Assembly (NCBI RefSeq): GCF_014203095.1
Contig: NZ_JACHIG010000001.1
Coordinates: 186,001 to 250,000, forward strand
Source of the DNA: Prosthecobacter vanneervenii
Lineage (GTDB): Bacteria; Verrucomicrobiota; Verrucomicrobiia; Verrucomicrobiales; Verrucomicrobiaceae
DNA: 64,000 nucleotides
Direction: 5' to 3'
Position numbers and translations under genes: made by a program. The notes below the pieces were generated by a model. It was not told the origin of the DNA. It saw only the letters and a list, made by a program, of their open reading frames with translations, and did no database searches. Of the stretch, positions 44,901 to 55,391 are shown in pieces (within the stretch, counting starts at the first letter, position 1; each line of letters starts with the position of its first letter).

Positions 44901-47900
44901 GTCCACGCGCCGGTGGTGCCCAGCGGGCTCACTGCGGTGAGTGCAGCGGACTGCAGGCGCAGTGTGCCGTCGTTGATCTGATTGGCTCCGGTGCGGGCGC
45001 TCGTGGTGGTGGTGTCGATGAAGGTCAGCGTGCCCGTGCCGATCTTGGTGAGCTGGAAATTGCCCGTGAGGCCGGTGGTGTTGTTGATCGTGATATTGCC
45101 TGTGCCGCCCATGCTGGCGGCTGCGCCCAGCACCATGCTGCCGGTGATGGTGCCCGTGGTGGAGCTGCTGTTGATGATGGCACCGCCATTGTTGAAGCCC
45201 GCACCATTCACCGAGGTGAAATTTCGTCCTGTGCTCTGCCCATTGAGATCCAGCGTGCCGCCTGCGCTGATGGTCACGCCACTTGTCGCGCCCAGTGCGC
45301 TGCTGCTCCCTAGCTGCAAGATGCCGAGCGTCACCGTGGTCGATCCTGTGTAAGCGTTCGCGCCGCTCAGGGTGAGTGTGCCAATGCCGTTTTTGTTCAA
45401 GCCTGTGCCCACGCTGCCAAAGCCGAGAACGCCGGAGTAGGTGGTGCTGAAGGCCGTGCCACTATTGGCATTTCCTACCGTGAGCACAAAAGCTCCTGTG
45501 ACTCTTCCGCTGCCTGAGAGGGAAGCGATGGTCTGCGCCGCACCGAGATTGAGGATGCTGTTCGTGCCGATGTTCACCTGGGCCAGCGTGCCCAGCGCGG
45601 CGGCGACGTTCAGATTCAGCGTCACTCCCGCGCTGCTGCCTGCGTTGAGATTCACCAGCGTGCCGTCGATGAGGCTGACCATCGCTGTGCCGAGAGTGAC
45701 GATGCTGTTGGTGGAGGAACTGCCGGAATTGGTGAAGGTCAGCGTTCTGGCCACGCCGAGGTCGCTCAAGGCTCCGAGGGTGAGCGTGGTCGTGCCGCTG
45801 GTGGCGGTAGAGGGGCTCTGCACATCAAAGGTGGGATTTCCCAGCAGGGAAGTGGCTCCGAAGGTCACGCCCGCATTGGTGCTGGCGGTGGTGACATTGC
45901 CACCGGCGGTGATGGTCAGCGTCTGTGTGCCGATGGTGAGCGCCCCCAGCGTGTGCGTGAGGCCCGCGCCTGCGGTGAAGACATCCGACACGATGGCGGA
46001 GCTGGCGGTGACATAGACGGGATAGGCCACGACAGAAGCCGTGCTGCCGAGGCTGAGAGCGCCGCCATTGAGAATGACGGCCGCAGCGGTGGTGCCGAGC
46101 GCGGAGGTGGAATTGCTGATGCGCAGGGTGCCTGAGTCGATGCGCGTTGCTCCCACACGCGTGCTGGCCAGCGCAGTGCCGGCGTTGTTGCCAAAGGTCA
46201 CGGTGCCTGTGCCAGTCTTGACGAGAAGATTGTCCCCCGTGAGCACTCCCGTGGAGGTGATGCTGCCGCTGCCGCCGATGCTGGCCCCGATGCCGCCTGT
46301 GCCATTCCCCAGACCAATGGTGAGCGCGCCGATGGTGGCTGCGGTGCCGCTGTTGTTGATCAGCGCGCCGCTGCTGCTGATGCCGGTGCCGTTCAGTGTC
46401 ACGGCATTGGCGGCCAGCTGGCCGTTGAGGTCCAGCACACCGCCCACCTGCACGGTGGCGGCTGAGGTGCTCAGGGACAGGGCATTGCCGAGGATCAAGG
46501 TGCCTGCATTGATGCTGGTGGCTCCAGTGTAGGTGCTGGCCACGGAGAGGGTCAGTGAGCCTGCGCCATTCTTTGTCACGCCGCCCGTGGTGCTGCTGGT
46601 CACCGGCACCTGGAGAGTCAGACTGTCGGCTGCTGTGGCTGTGTAGATCACGAGATCGCCGCTGCCGCCGGTGCTCAGGCCGCTGGCACCGCCGCCGTCG
46701 GCGATCACATCCGACGCGCCGCCGCTGACGAGGATGCCGCCTGCGGTGTTGGTGCCGTTGTTGATCGTGAGCAGCACGCCGTTGCTGATGGTCAAAGTGT
46801 AGCTGCTGGCAAATTTCAGACCCGCATTGATGATGGCGGAGGTGGTTTGTGCAAAGGAGCTGCTGATGAGGTAAGGCGTGGTATTTCCTGCTGTGAGGCT
46901 GCTGGTTGCCGTGGTGGTGGCCGCCGCACCGATAAGGCCGGAGGTGGATGCGGCAAAGTCGGCCCCGTTGTAAATGATGCGCGGGTCCAGGATGCCGTTG
47001 GTGTTGCTGCTGCCGGTGATGGTGACGCTGGTGCTGGCAGGAGAGAGGATGTTTAATCCGGTGCCATATGCCGGGGATGCCAGGGAGGCGAAGGTGAGGG
47101 CATTGGTGCCCGATGAGGGCGCATCCACTCTCAGTGTGCCTCCGCCGCTGGTGAGTGTGAGTGCGCCGAGACCCTGTGTTCCGCCTCCCAGAGCTATACC
47201 ACCGTAGGCAAATGTGCCGCTGCCTGTGTAAGTCAGGCCCAGGGCATTGTTCCAGCTTCCGGAGATGCCGTCGCCGAGCTTCAGCGTGCCCGCATTGATG
47301 GCGATGCCGCCGGTGCTGGTGTTTACTCCTTTGAGGGTCCAGGTGCCGGTGCCGTTCTTGGTCAGCACGCCAGTGGTGATGCCGATGATGCTGGAGATGC
47401 TGCCATCTCCCGCGCCTGCGAGCGTGAGCCCCAGGCCCGCGCCGGAGATGGTGCCGGTGTTGGTCAGGTTCAGCGTGCCGCTGTCGGATGAGATGGTGGC
47501 CGCGCCTGTGGAGAGGCCCACGAGGCCGGTGTAGTTGTTGACGCCGCTCACGTTCACCAGCGCGCCGGTCTGGATGTTAATGCCAGTCACGCCGGCAAAG
47601 CCCGTGCTCCCCGCCAGCGTCAGACCTTCTGCCGTAGTGGTGATTCCGCCCTGGATCTGCAGCGTGCCCCCGGAGTTGACCACCGTGCCTGCCGCCGTGG
47701 TGCCCAGCGCCGTGGCGCTGCGTATGTTGAGGATGCCAGCAGTGACGGTCGTCAGGCCGGAGTAGCTGTTGTCCCCGCTAAAGATCAAGGTGCCGGAAGT
47801 TGTCTTGTTAAAAGAGCCCGCGACTCCCGCGGCCTGGGTGATCGAGCCGCTGATGGTAAGCTGGTCCACCACATTGGTGACCTGCATCGTGCGCAAGGCC

Positions 47901-50900
47901 GAGCCGCTGCCGGTGGAGGTGGTGATCTGCAGCGTGCTGCTGATGCTGCTGATGCCGCCAAAGGTGATCGTGCCCCCCGTGCGGTTCACAGCCACGGTGC
48001 CGCTGCCTGTGATGGTGGCACCAAAGCCGGCGAAGGAGTTCAGCGTCAGCCGGTATCCATTGGTGTCCAGCGTGCCGCCTGCATTGATGGTGAGGAAGTC
48101 GTCCTGGCCCGACGTGGTGTAGGCCATCTGATTGTCCGCTCCCAGGCGCACGGTGGCATTGCCAGCCGTGGAGGCAGCCGCAACACCGATGCTCATGATG
48201 GTGGTGACTGCCGTGGCACCACCGGTCTTGGCCAGCACGAGAGTGCCGGAATTTACGGAGGTGGAGCCCGTGAGGGTGTTGGAGGCGCTGCCGCTCAGTG
48301 TCAGCGTACCGTTGCCGGATTTCACCAGCGTGAGTGTGCCGGTGCCGTTGCTGAGCACACCGCTGAAGGTGGTGCTCAAAGAGCTGCTCGTGCTGGTGCT
48401 TCCAATGGTGAGCGTGTAGGCACCGTTGGCGTTCACCGTTCCGTTTCCACTCAGGGAGCCGAGCACGATGCCGGTGACTCCCGCCGTCAGCACGCTGCTG
48501 CCGTTCACACTCACCTGGGAGAGCGGGCCCAGTCCTGTGACGGCGCTCACAGTCACGGTCACACCAGCATTCGTGCCGCTGTTGAGATTGATCACCGTGC
48601 CATCCACCAGACTGGTGGCAGAGTTTCCTAGAGTCACGAGGCTGTTGGTCGCGGCCGTGCCGGTGTTGGTAAAGGTGAGCGTGCGTGGCGCGATGGCGAG
48701 GTCCGTCCATGCTCCCAACGTCAGCCTTGTAGTGGCAGAAGCTGAGTTCTGCACGTCAAAGGTGGCATTGCCATTCAGCGTTACCGTTCCCATTGTCAGC
48801 CCCTGAGTTCCACCGGAGGCAACGTTGGAGCCGGTCTGCACGGTGAGAGTGCTGTTGTTGTTGATGACGAAATTTCCCAGCGTGTGCGTCACCGCAGTGT
48901 TGTTCAGCGTGGCCACGTCGGTGATGAGGCTGATGCTGTTGTGTACTGTGGCTGTTCCGCTGATAGTGCTGTTGGCCGTATCAAAACCGAGGCTGAGGGC
49001 GCCGCCAAAGAAGATCCAGCCTCCCGTGCCAACGGGGTTAAGCGCAGTGGCCGATGCGGACTCCACACGCAGCGTGCCTCCATTGATTTGATTGGCTCCG
49101 GTGCGTGCGCTCGTGGTGGTGGTGTCGATGATTCTGAGCGTGCCGCTGCCAAACTTGGTGAGCTGGAAGTTGCCGGTGAGACCGGTGGCATTATTGAAGG
49201 TGATGTTGCCGGTGCCGCCAATGTTGGAGCCACTGGAGATGGCCGTCGTGCCTGTAATGGTGGAAGTTGTGCTGCTGCTGTTGATGAGGGCGCCGTTGCT
49301 GTTGAGGCCCGTGCTGCCGATGGTGAAATTGCGGTCGGTATTTTGTCCGTTCAGGTCCAGCGTGCCCGCGGTGCTGATTGTCACGCCGGAGGTTGCTCCC
49401 AATGCGGTGGCGCTGGCCAGTTTGAGTGTGCCGAGATTAACGGCGGTCGCTCCGGTGTAGGCATTGACGCCACTGAGCGTGAGCGTGCCCAGCCCTGCCT
49501 TGGTCAGACCGGTGCCCGATCCTCCAAAGCCCAGTACGCCGGAGTAGGTGGTGTTATACACGCTTGCGGTGGCGGCATTTCCCACGGTAAGCACAAAAGC
49601 GCCGGTGATGTTTCCACTGCCGGACAGCGAGCCGATGGTCTGCGCTGCTCCTAGATTCAGCGTGTTGCCGCTGCCGACGGTGACTTGCGCCAGGGTGCCC
49701 AAAACGGAGGCGACGTTCAGATTCAGCGTCAATGCACCACCCGTGCTGCCAAGCGTGATCGCCGTGCCATCCACCAGGCTGGCGGCCGCCGTGCCCAGGA
49801 TGACGCTGCTGGCTGCGGAGCCGCTGTTTTGGAAGGTGATGGTGCGTGGGCCGATGGCTTGATCACTCAGGCCACCGAGTGTCAGCGTCATTGCAGCATT
49901 GGCGGAGCTCTGCACATCAAAGGTGGGGTTTCCCGGTGCAAGCGAAGGGCCGCCGATGGTTGTCGTGCCCAGCGTCAGGCCGATGGTGCTGCTGGTCACA
50001 TTGGCGCCGGTGGTCACGGTCAAGGTGCTGCCGCCGATGGTGAGCGCGCCCAGTGTCTCCACGATGCCGCCAGCACCAGCGCTGGCACGATCTGCCGTGA
50101 TGCCGGAGCTGGCGAGCACGTTCACCACATTGGTCATGGTGTTGGTCACATCAAAGCCCAGGCTGAGCGTGCCGCCATTCAGCACATAGGCACCGGTGCC
50201 GATGGGGGCGATGGCCAGCGCGGACTGCACCCGCAATGTGCCAGCATCGATCTCATTCACTCCAGTGCGTGCGCTCGTGGTGGTGGTGTCGATGATCGTC
50301 AGCGTGCCGCTGCCGATCTTGGTCAGCAGAAAGTTGCCGGTAATGCCGGTGGTGTTGTTGAGGGTGATGTTGCCGGAGCCGCCTGCCGTGGAGGCGGCTG
50401 TGAGGCTCACGAGCCCGGTCGTGGTGGTGCCCGTAATGGTGGCTGCCGAAGCGCTGCTATTGATCAGGGACCCGACGTTCAAGGCACCCGCTCCGGAAAG
50501 CGTGTAGTTGCGGTTGGCGATCGACTGCCCGTTGAGATCCAGCGTGCCTCCTGTGCTGATGGTGATGATCGGGATGGTGGTGGAGGTGGTGGCCGCGCCG
50601 AGTGCGTTGGCATTTCCCAGCATCAGAGTGCCGCCGCTGATGGTGGTGCCGCCTGTGAAAGAGCTGTCTCCATTGAGGGTCAGAAGACCGGTGCCCACTT
50701 TTGTCAGAGTGCCTGTGCTGATGGCGATGCGCCCACCTATGGTAATGGTTCCCGCTCCGCCCAGCGTGAGAGGAAACGTCCCGTCGATGGCATTGGTAGA
50801 GGACGTGGTGGCGGAGATGTTCAGCGTGGCTCCGGCATCGGCACTGATGTAGCTGGCCCCGGTCTGCGTGATGAGAGCGGAAATGGTGTTTGTTCCGCTC

Positions 50901-52978
50901 AGGCTGCGAATGGCTCCGTTGCCGCCATCCCCAAATCCACCAGTGCCAGCCACGGCGCGATTGAGCGTGACGCCGCCGGAAAGTCCCAGCGTGCCTCCGC
51001 CTGACTCGATGATGGCCACCGTGCCGCTCGTGCCCAGAGCCCCCGCACTGCGGATCTCCAGGATGCCGCTGTAGATCTGCGTGCCGCCTGTGTAGGTATT
51101 CGTTCCCGTCAGCACGGTGCGTGAGCCCGGCGCTCCATTCACCACCAGCGTCACAGCACCGCTGCCGTTGTTGGCGATGGCGGAGTTGATCGTGAGCACG
51201 GAGGTGTCGGATTCATTGCTGAGAAACAGAGGGGCCGCAGTGTTGTTCACCGATCCACCTGCGGAGAGCGTGCTGGTCTGGCCGCTGATACCCACCGTCA
51301 GATTCAGTGCTCCGTTGATGATCTGAATACCGCCCGAAGTGCTAAAGCGCAGCGTCTGCCCCGTGCCCAGGCTGATCTGGCGGTCCGATTGCAGGTCATA
51401 CATGGAAAGCGTGTTGAGGTAGGTGACACCCGCAGCCAATGCCACAGCACCAGTGGAGGTGTTGTCGATCGTGGCATTCGAGGTGATGCTAAAGGGCGTG
51501 GTGCTAAGGCTGCCGCCCGTGGTATAGGCCGCGCTGCCGCTGTAGCCGCTGCTGAGCAGGCCTGTGCTTGTGGCCTGCGCCCAGCTGCGGCGGCCCATCT
51601 CGCCAGTGTAGGTGAGCCAGGGGCCAAAGAAGCCCGGTGCGGACGTGGTGGAGAGGCTGTTGGAGGCCAGCGGGTTGTACACCGATAGCGCGCCCGCCGT
51701 GGAGGTTTGCGTGATCGTGCCGAGAGACACATTTACATTTCCGCCCACGCCGGGCAGCAGTTCCAGCGTGCTGAAGGTGCCGCCGACGGTGACATTTCCA
51801 AACCGCTGGCTGTTGGTCTGTCCGTCTTTGCCTGCGAGTCTAAGAGTGGTTACTGCGCCACCGCCGATGAAGCTGAGCGCCCCCGGTGTGGTCACCCCAT
51901 TGTAGAGGATGTCATTCTGAGGAGAGGTGGCGGCGGTGAAGTCCAGGATGGTCACGCTGCCGGTGGTGCCGCTGACAGCCCGCCCCAACACCGTGGCACC
52001 GCTGTAAGTGTTTGCGGCCGCCATGGAGAGCGTCCCGTTGCCATTGAAGGCAAAGCGGCTGAAGGAAAAGCTGCCGCCGCTTTCAGTAATCGGGGCATTG
52101 ATGACGATGCCGGTCGAGTTAGAGCCGCTGCTGGAAGTGTTTACCCCGGCATCTGCCGTGAGCGTGAATCCGCCGCTGTAGGTAATGTTGCTGGCGATCA
52201 TGCGGATGGCTCCGTAGGCGGTGCCGTTGTTCAGCAGGCCGCTGCCATAGCCCGCCAGGCTGAAAGGCTGAAACCAGGTGGAGCCTGCGGTGTTGGTGAC
52301 CAAGGAGCCACCGTACTCCACGATGATTCGGCTCACATTCTGCAGTGTGTTTGGTACGGTGATATTGGCGTAGATGCTGCCGCCTACGGTAAATGTGCCC
52401 GTGAGGTTCGGATTCTGCGACATGCCCAATGTGATAAACTGCATGACGGTGCCGCTGCCATACTTTTGGATGCGCAGGTTGGTGCCCTGCAGCCGCAGAT
52501 TGGACCCCAGTGTGACAAACTGTGATCCGCCGGAGGAGCGGTCTTCCATCTGGATCAGCCCGTTGGTGCCAAAGTCGATGATACGTCCAGCTACATCTCC
52601 GTTGAGCGTGTATTGCTGCCCCGCAGCGATGGAGCCAGTGGTGACGGCGAGAAAGCGCAGCTCCGCGAGCTGGATGTCCGAGGCGATGCTGACTGGGTTG
52701 GCATTTGCCGGTGTCGGCACGCTGGTGCCAAATTGTGCGATGGCGGAGGCGGAGTTTACCCAGGCCACATTACTGGTGCCATTCCACCAGTTCAGATTGG
52801 AGGTGTTCCAGATCAGCGTGGCCGTGGTGCCATCGGTGTTTTGCGGGCCGGTGGTGCCGGTGTTTGCGTCCCATGTGAGGGCGGTCTGCGCTGCTGCATT
52901 GCATGCGAACAGCAAAACCAGCAGGGCTGACAACCATTGAATGCGGGATGAATGACCAACGAAGGAGAAGGTGCGCAT
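41936..52978 (-). CDS. giant PEP-CTERM beta-strand-repeat protein, 3680 residues
   Basis: The ATG at 52978 starts a signal peptide ([19 protein letters not shown]). The protein then runs for more than 3600 residues of Gly/Ser/Thr/Asn-rich strand repeats ([32 protein letters not shown]-type units) and ends [24 protein letters not shown], a PEP-CTERM tail. Five degenerate super-repeats of about 390 residues fill residues about 810-1580 and 2180-3330, with a different repeat region between them. Each contains LDLNGQ, an LTKIGTGTL...[12 protein letters not shown] segment and an [10 protein letters not shown] segment. The likely fate is export, sorting by exosortase and surface or matrix anchoring. 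It is followed 142 bp later by a shorter relative in the same orientation. Confidence 0.88.
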   Translation of the reverse strand: MRTFSFVGHSSRIQWLSALLVLLFACNAAAQTALTWDANTGTTGPQNTDGTTATLIWNTSNLNWWNGTSNVAWVNSASAIAQFGTSVPTPANANPVSIASDIQLAELRFLAVTTGSIAAGQQYTLNGDVAGRIIDFGTNGLIQMEDRSSGGSQFVTLGSNLRLQGTNLRIQKYGSGTVMQFITLGMSQNPNLTGTFTVGGSIYANITVPNTLQNVSRIIVEYGGSLVTNTAGSTWFQPFSLAGYGSGLLNNGTAYGAIRMIASNITYSGGFTLTADAGVNTSSSGSNSTGIVINAPITESGGSFSFSRFAFNGNGTLSMAAANTYSGATVLGRAVSGTTGSVTILDFTAATSPQNDILYNGVTTPGALSFIGGGAVTTLRLAGKDGQTNSQRFGNVTVGGTFSTLELLPGVGGNVNVSLGTITQTSTAGALSVYNPLASNSLSTTSAPGFFGPWLTYTGEMGRRSWAQATSTGLLSSGYSGSAAYTTGGSLSTTPFSITSNATIDNTSTGAVALAAGVTYLNTLSMYDLQSDRQISLGTGQTLRFSTSGGIQIINGALNLTVGISGQTSTLSAGGSVNNTAAPLFLSNESDTSVLTINSAIANNGSGAVTLVVNGAPGSRTVLTGTNTYTGGTQIYSGILEIRSAGALGTSGTVAIIESGGGTLGLSGGVTLNRAVAGTGGFGDGGNGAIRSLSGTNTISALITQTGASYISADAGATLNISATTSSTNAIDGTFPLTLGGAGTITIGGRIAISTGTLTKVGTGLLTLNGDSSFTGGTTISGGTLMLGNANALGAATTSTTIPIITISTGGTLDLNGQSIANRNYTLSGAGALNVGSLINSSASAATITGTTTTGLVSLTAASTAGGSGNITLNNTTGITGNFLLTKIGSGTLTIIDTTTTSARTGVNEIDAGTLRVQSALAIAPIGTGAYVLNGGTLSLGFDVTNTMTNVVNVLASSGITADRASAGAGGIVETLGALTIGGSTLTVTTGANVTSSTIGLTLGTTTIGGPSLAPGNPTFDVQSSANAAMTLTLGGLSDQAIGPRTITFQNSGSAASSVILGTAAASLVDGTAITLGSTGGALTLNLNVASVLGTLAQVTVGSGNTLNLGAAQTIGSLSGSGNITGAFVLTVGNAATASVYNTTYSGVLGFGGSGTGLTKAGLGTLTLSGVNAYTGATAVNLGTLKLASATALGATSGVTISTAGTLDLNGQNTDRNFTIGSTGLNSNGALINSSSTTSTITGTTAISSGSNIGGTGNITFNNATGLTGNFQLTKFGSGTLRIIDTTTTSARTGANQINGGTLRVESASATALNPVGTGGWIFFGGALSLGFDTANSTISGTATVHNSISLITDVATLNNTAVTHTLGNFVINNNSTLTVQTGSNVASGGTQGLTMGTVTLNGNATFDVQNSASATTRLTLGAWTDLAIAPRTLTFTNTGTAATNSLVTLGNSATSLVDGTVINLNSGTNAGVTVTVSAVTGLGPLSQVSVNGSSVLTAGVTGIVLGSLSGNGTVNANGAYTLTIGSTSTSSSLSTTFSGVLSNGTGTLTLVKSGNGTLTLSGSASNTLTGSTSVNSGTLVLAKTGGATAVTTIMSIGVAAASTAGNATVRLGADNQMAYTTSGQDDFLTINAGGTLDTNGYRLTLNSFAGFGATITGSGTVAVNRTGGTITFGGISSISSTLQITTSTGSGSALRTMQVTNVVDQLTISGSITQAAGVAGSFNKTTSGTLIFSGDNSYSGLTTVTAGILNIRSATALGTTAAGTVVNSGGTLQIQGGITTTAEGLTLAGSTGFAGVTGINIQTGALVNVSGVNNYTGLVGLSTGAATISSDSGTLNLTNTGTISGAGLGLTLAGAGDGSISSIIGITTGVLTKNGTGTWTLKGVNTSTGGIAINAGTLKLGDGISGSWNNALGLTYTGSGTFAYGGIALGGGTQGLGALTLTSGGGTLRVDAPSSGTNALTFASLASPAYGTGLNILSPASTSVTITGSSNTNGILDPRIIYNGADFAASTSGLIGAAATTTATSSLTAGNTTPYLISSSFAQTTSAIINAGLKFASSYTLTISNGVLLTINNGTNTAGGILVSGGASDVIADGGGASGLSTGGSGDLVIYTATAADSLTLQVPVTSSTTGGVTKNGAGSLTLSVASTYTGATSINAGTLILGNALSLSTSAATVQVGGVLDLNGQLAANAVTLNGTGISSSGALINNSGTAATIGALTIGLGNGTGGIGASIGGSGSITSTGVLTGDNLLVKTGTGTVTFGNNAGTALASTRVGATRIDSGTLRISNSTSALGTTAAAVILNGGALSLGSTASVVAYPVYVTASSAIVSDVFTAGAGLTHTLGALTIGTQTLTITAGGNVTTASTNAGVTFGATSLLGNPTFDVQSPSTATSGTTTLTLGALSDLGVARTLTFTNSGSSSTNSIVTLGTAMVSLIDGTLVNLNAGSSAGVTLNLNVAAALGTLAQVNIGTNSILNLGAAQTIASLSGSGRVTGAFVLTVGNANSGTAFSTTYSGVLGFGSVGTGLNKNGIGTLTLSGANAYTGSTTVTLGILQLGSSSALGATSGVTISAGGTLDLNGQSTGRNFTSVNGAGFNNGGAIINSSSTTGTITGSMVLGAAASMGGTGNITINNTTGLTGNFQLTKIGTGTLTFIDTTTTSARTGANQINDGTLRLQSAALTAVSPLGTTGAWTLNGGTLSLGFDTANNLMTGTITLNANATIVTDVATLNNAAVTQTMGSMVVNNNSTLTVQTGGNVAAGGTQGLTLGGVTLNGNVTFDVQNSATATTRLTLGAISDVAIAPRTLTFTNTGSATTNSLVTLASTTGSLVDGTVVNLNSGTNAGVTLNVITAATALGSLAQLNVNGSSIFTAGISSIVLGSLSGNGTVNASTAATLTIGSVSSSTVLSTEFTGTLGNGTGTLALTKNGLGTLTLSGANSYSGATIVSLGVLKLNNATALGATTGVTISAGGTMDLNGQSTDRNFTSISGYGQNGAGAITNSSATTATITGTTVLGAVAKIGGTGNITVSNTGGLTGNALLTKFGTGTLTFISTAASARSGANQIDAGTLRLQAATAIATIGTGAMALNGGTLSLGYDAGGTVGGVVNVLTSSTIIADRASAGAGGYALTLGALTIGSSTLTIQAGGNVTSGTIGLTLGAVSIGGSSMQGGNPVFDVQGSASATAMLALGAITDQSITARTLTFQNSGTGASTVTLTAAATSLVDGTIVNLASTGSAVTVNLNAAGALGSFAQVSVSSGNTLSLGAAQTIASLNGAGTVTASVDSILTIGNLASPTVSNSTFNGVLSGSVSISKTGSGSLTIGGSSSNTYSGSSGTVITSGAVILAKTGGAVAIPTNLTLGSVNGNNGTASLQTNGSNQIASTAAVTINAGSSMNLNGYNQAVGNLNGTPGSTIVNNAASTTATLTIGSNDATGGQFLGTIADNSGSGGTMALTKTGAGSSLLGGWNSYSGATLVQGGSLQVGGSGAGSTGTGAVTVQNGATLLGTGTVQGSSFTALSGSTVQAGDAAAASSFGTLTFKPSSGSGVIDFQAGSTIVLNLNPGGTSDLLNIIGTGSSTLLFNGNITITAPGFTPTVAAVFNLIDWSGLASAPTFDSRFTYLGLLTGNGDEASGFDLPDISSSGLAWDISGFITNGTIAIVPEPSRWMLLGMSLALSLLRRRRR
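42990..50545. repeat. five degenerate coding super-repeats of about 1.17 kb
   Basis: Approximate units are 49360-50545, 48240-49360, 45255-46440, 44070-45255 and 42990-44070. Unit 3 is the most divergent; it lacks the TTTSARTG form and has ASTRVG. Anchors encoding the conserved SARTG-like segment sit near 50265, 49100, 46150, 44990 and 43800, so neighbouring units are 1165-1190 bp apart. About 1.8 kb of other repeats separates units 2 and 3. All units stay in frame, consistent with growth by unequal recombination. Confidence 0.7.
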
Positions 52979-53007
52979 AGAGGGGGGCTTTGTGAAGCGC
53001 CCCCATG

Positions 53008-53068
53008 CAAAGCACATGCGGGACCAGTCCTCCGATCTCATAGTCCCTTAATTGCGCAAATCAGGCCC
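53008..53068 (-). promoter_or_regulatory. shared 61-bp promoter element B, sigma-54-like
   Basis: Minus-strand boxes GGGCCT (53068-53063), GGGACT (53047-53042) and TGGTCC (53026-53021) are exactly 21 bp apart. TTGCGCAA is at 53052-53059. TGG-N10-GC spans 53011-53026 and predicts a start near 53000, a 22-nt leader for the 3680-residue gene. About 41 of 61 positions match element C by hand count. Confidence 0.6.
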
Positions 53069-53136
53069 TTATCGTGCATTCAGGATGACAGGCTGGCACG
53101 GTGTGCCAGATCATGCGCCGCGTGCATCATGCCGCG

Positions 53137-54051
53137 CTACTTTGTCATTGCCGGACGCGGGCGCGGGTAGGCGATCTCGGTGCGCTGGTTTGGGTGCTTG
53201 GCGCCGTGCCTGGTCTGCGCGCTGGCATTGTGGTGAGAGAGGAACTGCAGGCGGCTGCTGCTTGTGCCCTGACCACGCAGCTCCTCCAGCAGCTCGTCCA
53301 CGCCCTCGAGGACGCAGGTGGGCTGATAGACGTAGTTGCTGAGATCTTCGAGGCGTGTGGAACCTGTAAGCACAAGGCATGCCTGCATGCCGACTTCGAT
53401 GGCGCCACGGATGTCTGTCTCCATGGTATCTCCTACCATCATGACCTCGTCGGTGTGGCGCTGCAGCAGCCGGCGTGCGCGCTGAAACATGTAGGGGTTG
53501 GGCTTGCCGAGGAAGTAGGCGCGCTGTCCGGTGCTGGCTTCCAGAAACGAGGCAAGGGCACCTGCGCCAGGGCGTGTGGCCTCCTGCTTCACCGGGCACC
53601 AGTTGTCAGGATTGGTGGCCACGAGGCGCGCACCTTTTTCGATCAGTTCATGCGCCTTGGACAGCTTCTCCGTGGACTGCATGCCACCCTCTCCCACGAC
53701 CACATAGGTGGGGCGGATGGAGTCATTGGGTATGCCCGCTTTTTGCAGCGCCAGGGTGAGTCCGGCGTCTCCCATCACAAAAGCGGTGCAGCATGGATGG
53801 TTCTGCGCCAGGAAGTCGGCGGTGTTCATCGCAGCGGTGTAAAAATGGCGTGCGGAGATTCCGTTGATACCGAGATGATTGAGCTTCACCACCAAGTCCT
53901 CGGGAGTGGGGGCGGAGTTGTTGGTGACGAAGACGAACGGGGTCGATGTCTCGATGAGATGATGAATGAATTCCGCCGCCTTGGGCAGCAGATGATTTTC
54001 ACGGTAGATCACACCGTCCATGTCGATCAGGAGTCCTTTGGTTTGTTGCAT
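53137..54051 (-). CDS. NagD-like HAD phosphatase (HAD-IIA)
   Basis: This 304-residue protein has HAD motif I LLIDMDGVIYRENHLLP (Asp nucleophile and second Asp), motif II FVTNNSAP, the C2-type cap typical of class IIA, the motif III Lys in FLGKPNPYMF, and motif IV MMVGDTMETDIRGAIEVGM. The NagD/AraL/phosphoglycolate phosphatase group removes phosphate from nucleotides or sugar phosphates. The last 40 residues are Arg/His/Pro-rich and not part of the fold. It follows the AraC-type gene on the same strand, with its own sigma-54-like element in the gap. Confidence 0.85.
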   Translation of the reverse strand: MQQTKGLLIDMDGVIYRENHLLPKAAEFIHHLIETSTPFVFVTNNSAPTPEDLVVKLNHLGINGISARHFYTAAMNTADFLAQNHPCCTAFVMGDAGLTLALQKAGIPNDSIRPTYVVVGEGGMQSTEKLSKAHELIEKGARLVATNPDNWCPVKQEATRPGAGALASFLEASTGQRAYFLGKPNPYMFQRARRLLQRHTDEVMMVGDTMETDIRGAIEVGMQACLVLTGSTRLEDLSNYVYQPTCVLEGVDELLEELRGQGTSSSRLQFLSHHNASAQTRHGAKHPNQRTEIAYPRPRPAMTK

Positions 54052-54112
54052 AAATTCAGAAGGAAAAATGAGTTTGAAACATGGGCCATACCGGGCCGTG
54101 ACACTTCATTGG

Positions 54113-54173
54113 CTAAGCATCTCCGGGACCAGTGCCTTGATGATGCAGACCCCAAATCGTGCAAATCAGACGC
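54113..54173 (-). promoter_or_regulatory. shared 61-bp promoter element C, sigma-54-like
   Basis: Minus-strand boxes GCGTCT (54173-54168), GGGTCT (54152-54147) and TGGTCC (54131-54126) are exactly 21 bp apart. The palindrome position holds the degenerate TTGCACGA. TGG-N10-GC lies at 54116-54131. It sits between the AraC-type gene and the HAD phosphatase gene, with a predicted leader of about 54 nt before the ATG at 54051. Confidence 0.55.
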
Positions 54174-54188
54174 TCTTTGTGCAGTCTC

Positions 54189-55058
54189 TCAGGGCTGCTG
54201 CACCACGCGGCTGCGGTAGGCCAGCGGGACGCAGTGCTGATGCTCTTTGAACTGACGCTGAAAATGTGCGGGAGAGACAAAGCCGCAGTCCATGGCGATC
54301 TGGCTTACTGTCAGGTCCGTTTCTGCCAGCAGCAGGCAGGCGCGCGCAATGCGCAGCTCGTTCACATACTGAGGCACGGTGCGGCCGGTGCCTTTTTTAA
54401 AGAGGCGGCTGAAAGCGCTCTTTCCCAGGCCCACGATGGCGGCCAGATCCGCCACATAAATGGGCTCCGGCAGATGCGTGGCGATGTATTCGCAGGCCAT
54501 GCTCACTCGGTCCGAGGCTCCGGGCCGAGGTTGAGGCATCACGGCGGATGAGATCTCATGAACCTCCTCGGAATTTGACAGCAGGTCGATGAGTTGCAGC
54601 AGCAGGATCACGCGCTTCATGCCATGCACTTCCAGCATCTCGTGCATCATGCGTGTGGCGGTCAGCCGGGTGATGCCCGTTATCACCAACCCTTGCTCGG
54701 CGCGCTGAAAGAGGCGCCTCACCGGGATCATGGTGGAGCGGTTCATCCAGTCTTCGTGACCTGGGAGCTGCGGCATGAACTGCACCACGATGGCCTCCAC
54801 CTCCTGCGCTGCCAATCCTGCATCGCTTTGATTACGGTAGTCGTGCGGCACATTGCTGCCCAGCAGCACCAGGTCTCCCGGCTCGATGGCGGAGATGTTG
54901 TTGCCCACGAGTCTTTCGGTGCCGCCCTTGATCACCAGCGTGATCTCACACTCAGGGTGGTAGTGCCACACGCAGCCAAAATCGGGGCCGCGTACCAATT
55001 CACATACCACAGGCTCTGCGGTTGATAACGGAGAGAGCTTTTCGACGATGGGTTTCAT
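54189..55058 (-). CDS. AraC-family transcriptional regulator with cupin sensor domain
   Basis: This 289-residue protein has an N-terminal cupin (VWHYHPECEITLVIKGGTERLVGN; EPGDLVLLGSNVPHDYRN) that should bind a small ligand, probably a sugar. The C-terminus (about residues 185-285) has the two AraC helix-turn-helix motifs: VADLAAIVGLGKSAFSRLFKKGTG and LTVSQIAMDCGFVSPAHFQRQFKEHQHC. It is the only transcription factor encoded near the three 61-bp elements. Direct repeats at 21 bp would suit an AraC dimer, so it is a candidate regulator, but a sigma-54 activator elsewhere is equally possible. Confidence 0.9.
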   Translation of the reverse strand: MKPIVEKLSPLSTAEPVVCELVRGPDFGCVWHYHPECEITLVIKGGTERLVGNNISAIEPGDLVLLGSNVPHDYRNQSDAGLAAQEVEAIVVQFMPQLPGHEDWMNRSTMIPVRRLFQRAEQGLVITGITRLTATRMMHEMLEVHGMKRVILLLQLIDLLSNSEEVHEISSAVMPQPRPGASDRVSMACEYIATHLPEPIYVADLAAIVGLGKSAFSRLFKKGTGRTVPQYVNELRIARACLLLAETDLTVSQIAMDCGFVSPAHFQRQFKEHQHCVPLAYRSRVVQQP

Positions 55059-55391
55059 TGGCGGCGGGAGCTGAAGACGCCCGGGGCGTCGTGCCCGCCA
55101 GAGTGAGATGCTGGCGCGTGAATTTCGCTGCGAGTGGAGATACGTCTGCCGTGCTCAGCCTGGGGGGGAATTCCAGGGCGAGGCGTTAGGTTGCACGATG
55201 ATTTAGGGGTTAAATATTGATTCAACAGGGCAGGGGGCTGCGTTTTTTGAGGGAGTTCAGACGCTCCAAACACGTTGCAGCATGCGTGCCATATTTGTGC
55301 ACTAGGCCTATGCTCCGCACGGATGAGTGTTCATCGGTGACAATTGTATCAATCCGTGGCGGGAGGCGCTCTCTCGATCTGGAGTTTGCTC
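55059..55391. other. intergenic region upstream of the AraC-type gene
   Basis: No gene is supported in these 333 bp. A perfect inverted repeat, GACGCCC-G-GGGCGTC, lies at 55076-55090, 18 bp before the regulator start, where it could act as an operator or leader hairpin. An AT-rich patch around 55200-55222 (GATTTAGGGGTTAAATATTGATTC) may hold the promoter. Confidence 0.4.

Noticed and set aside
42990-50545. Regular repeats considered as a CRISPR array or tandem satellite
   Set aside because: The repeats are long, degenerate, uninterrupted in frame and encode strand-repeat protein. There are no short identical repeats with unique spacers, and no cas genes.
37300-52978. Classical autotransporters, suggested by the strand-repeat name
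   Set aside because: Both proteins end in PEP-CTERM tails and lack a C-terminal beta-barrel domain.
52983-53004. GGGGGC/GCCCCC stem just before the 3680-residue gene, and a similar stem at 41797-41815 before the shorter gene, as translation-control hairpins
   Set aside because: The transcript starts predicted from the promoter elements fall at the distal arm of each stem, so the full hairpin would not be in the mRNA. It would matter only if transcription starts further upstream.
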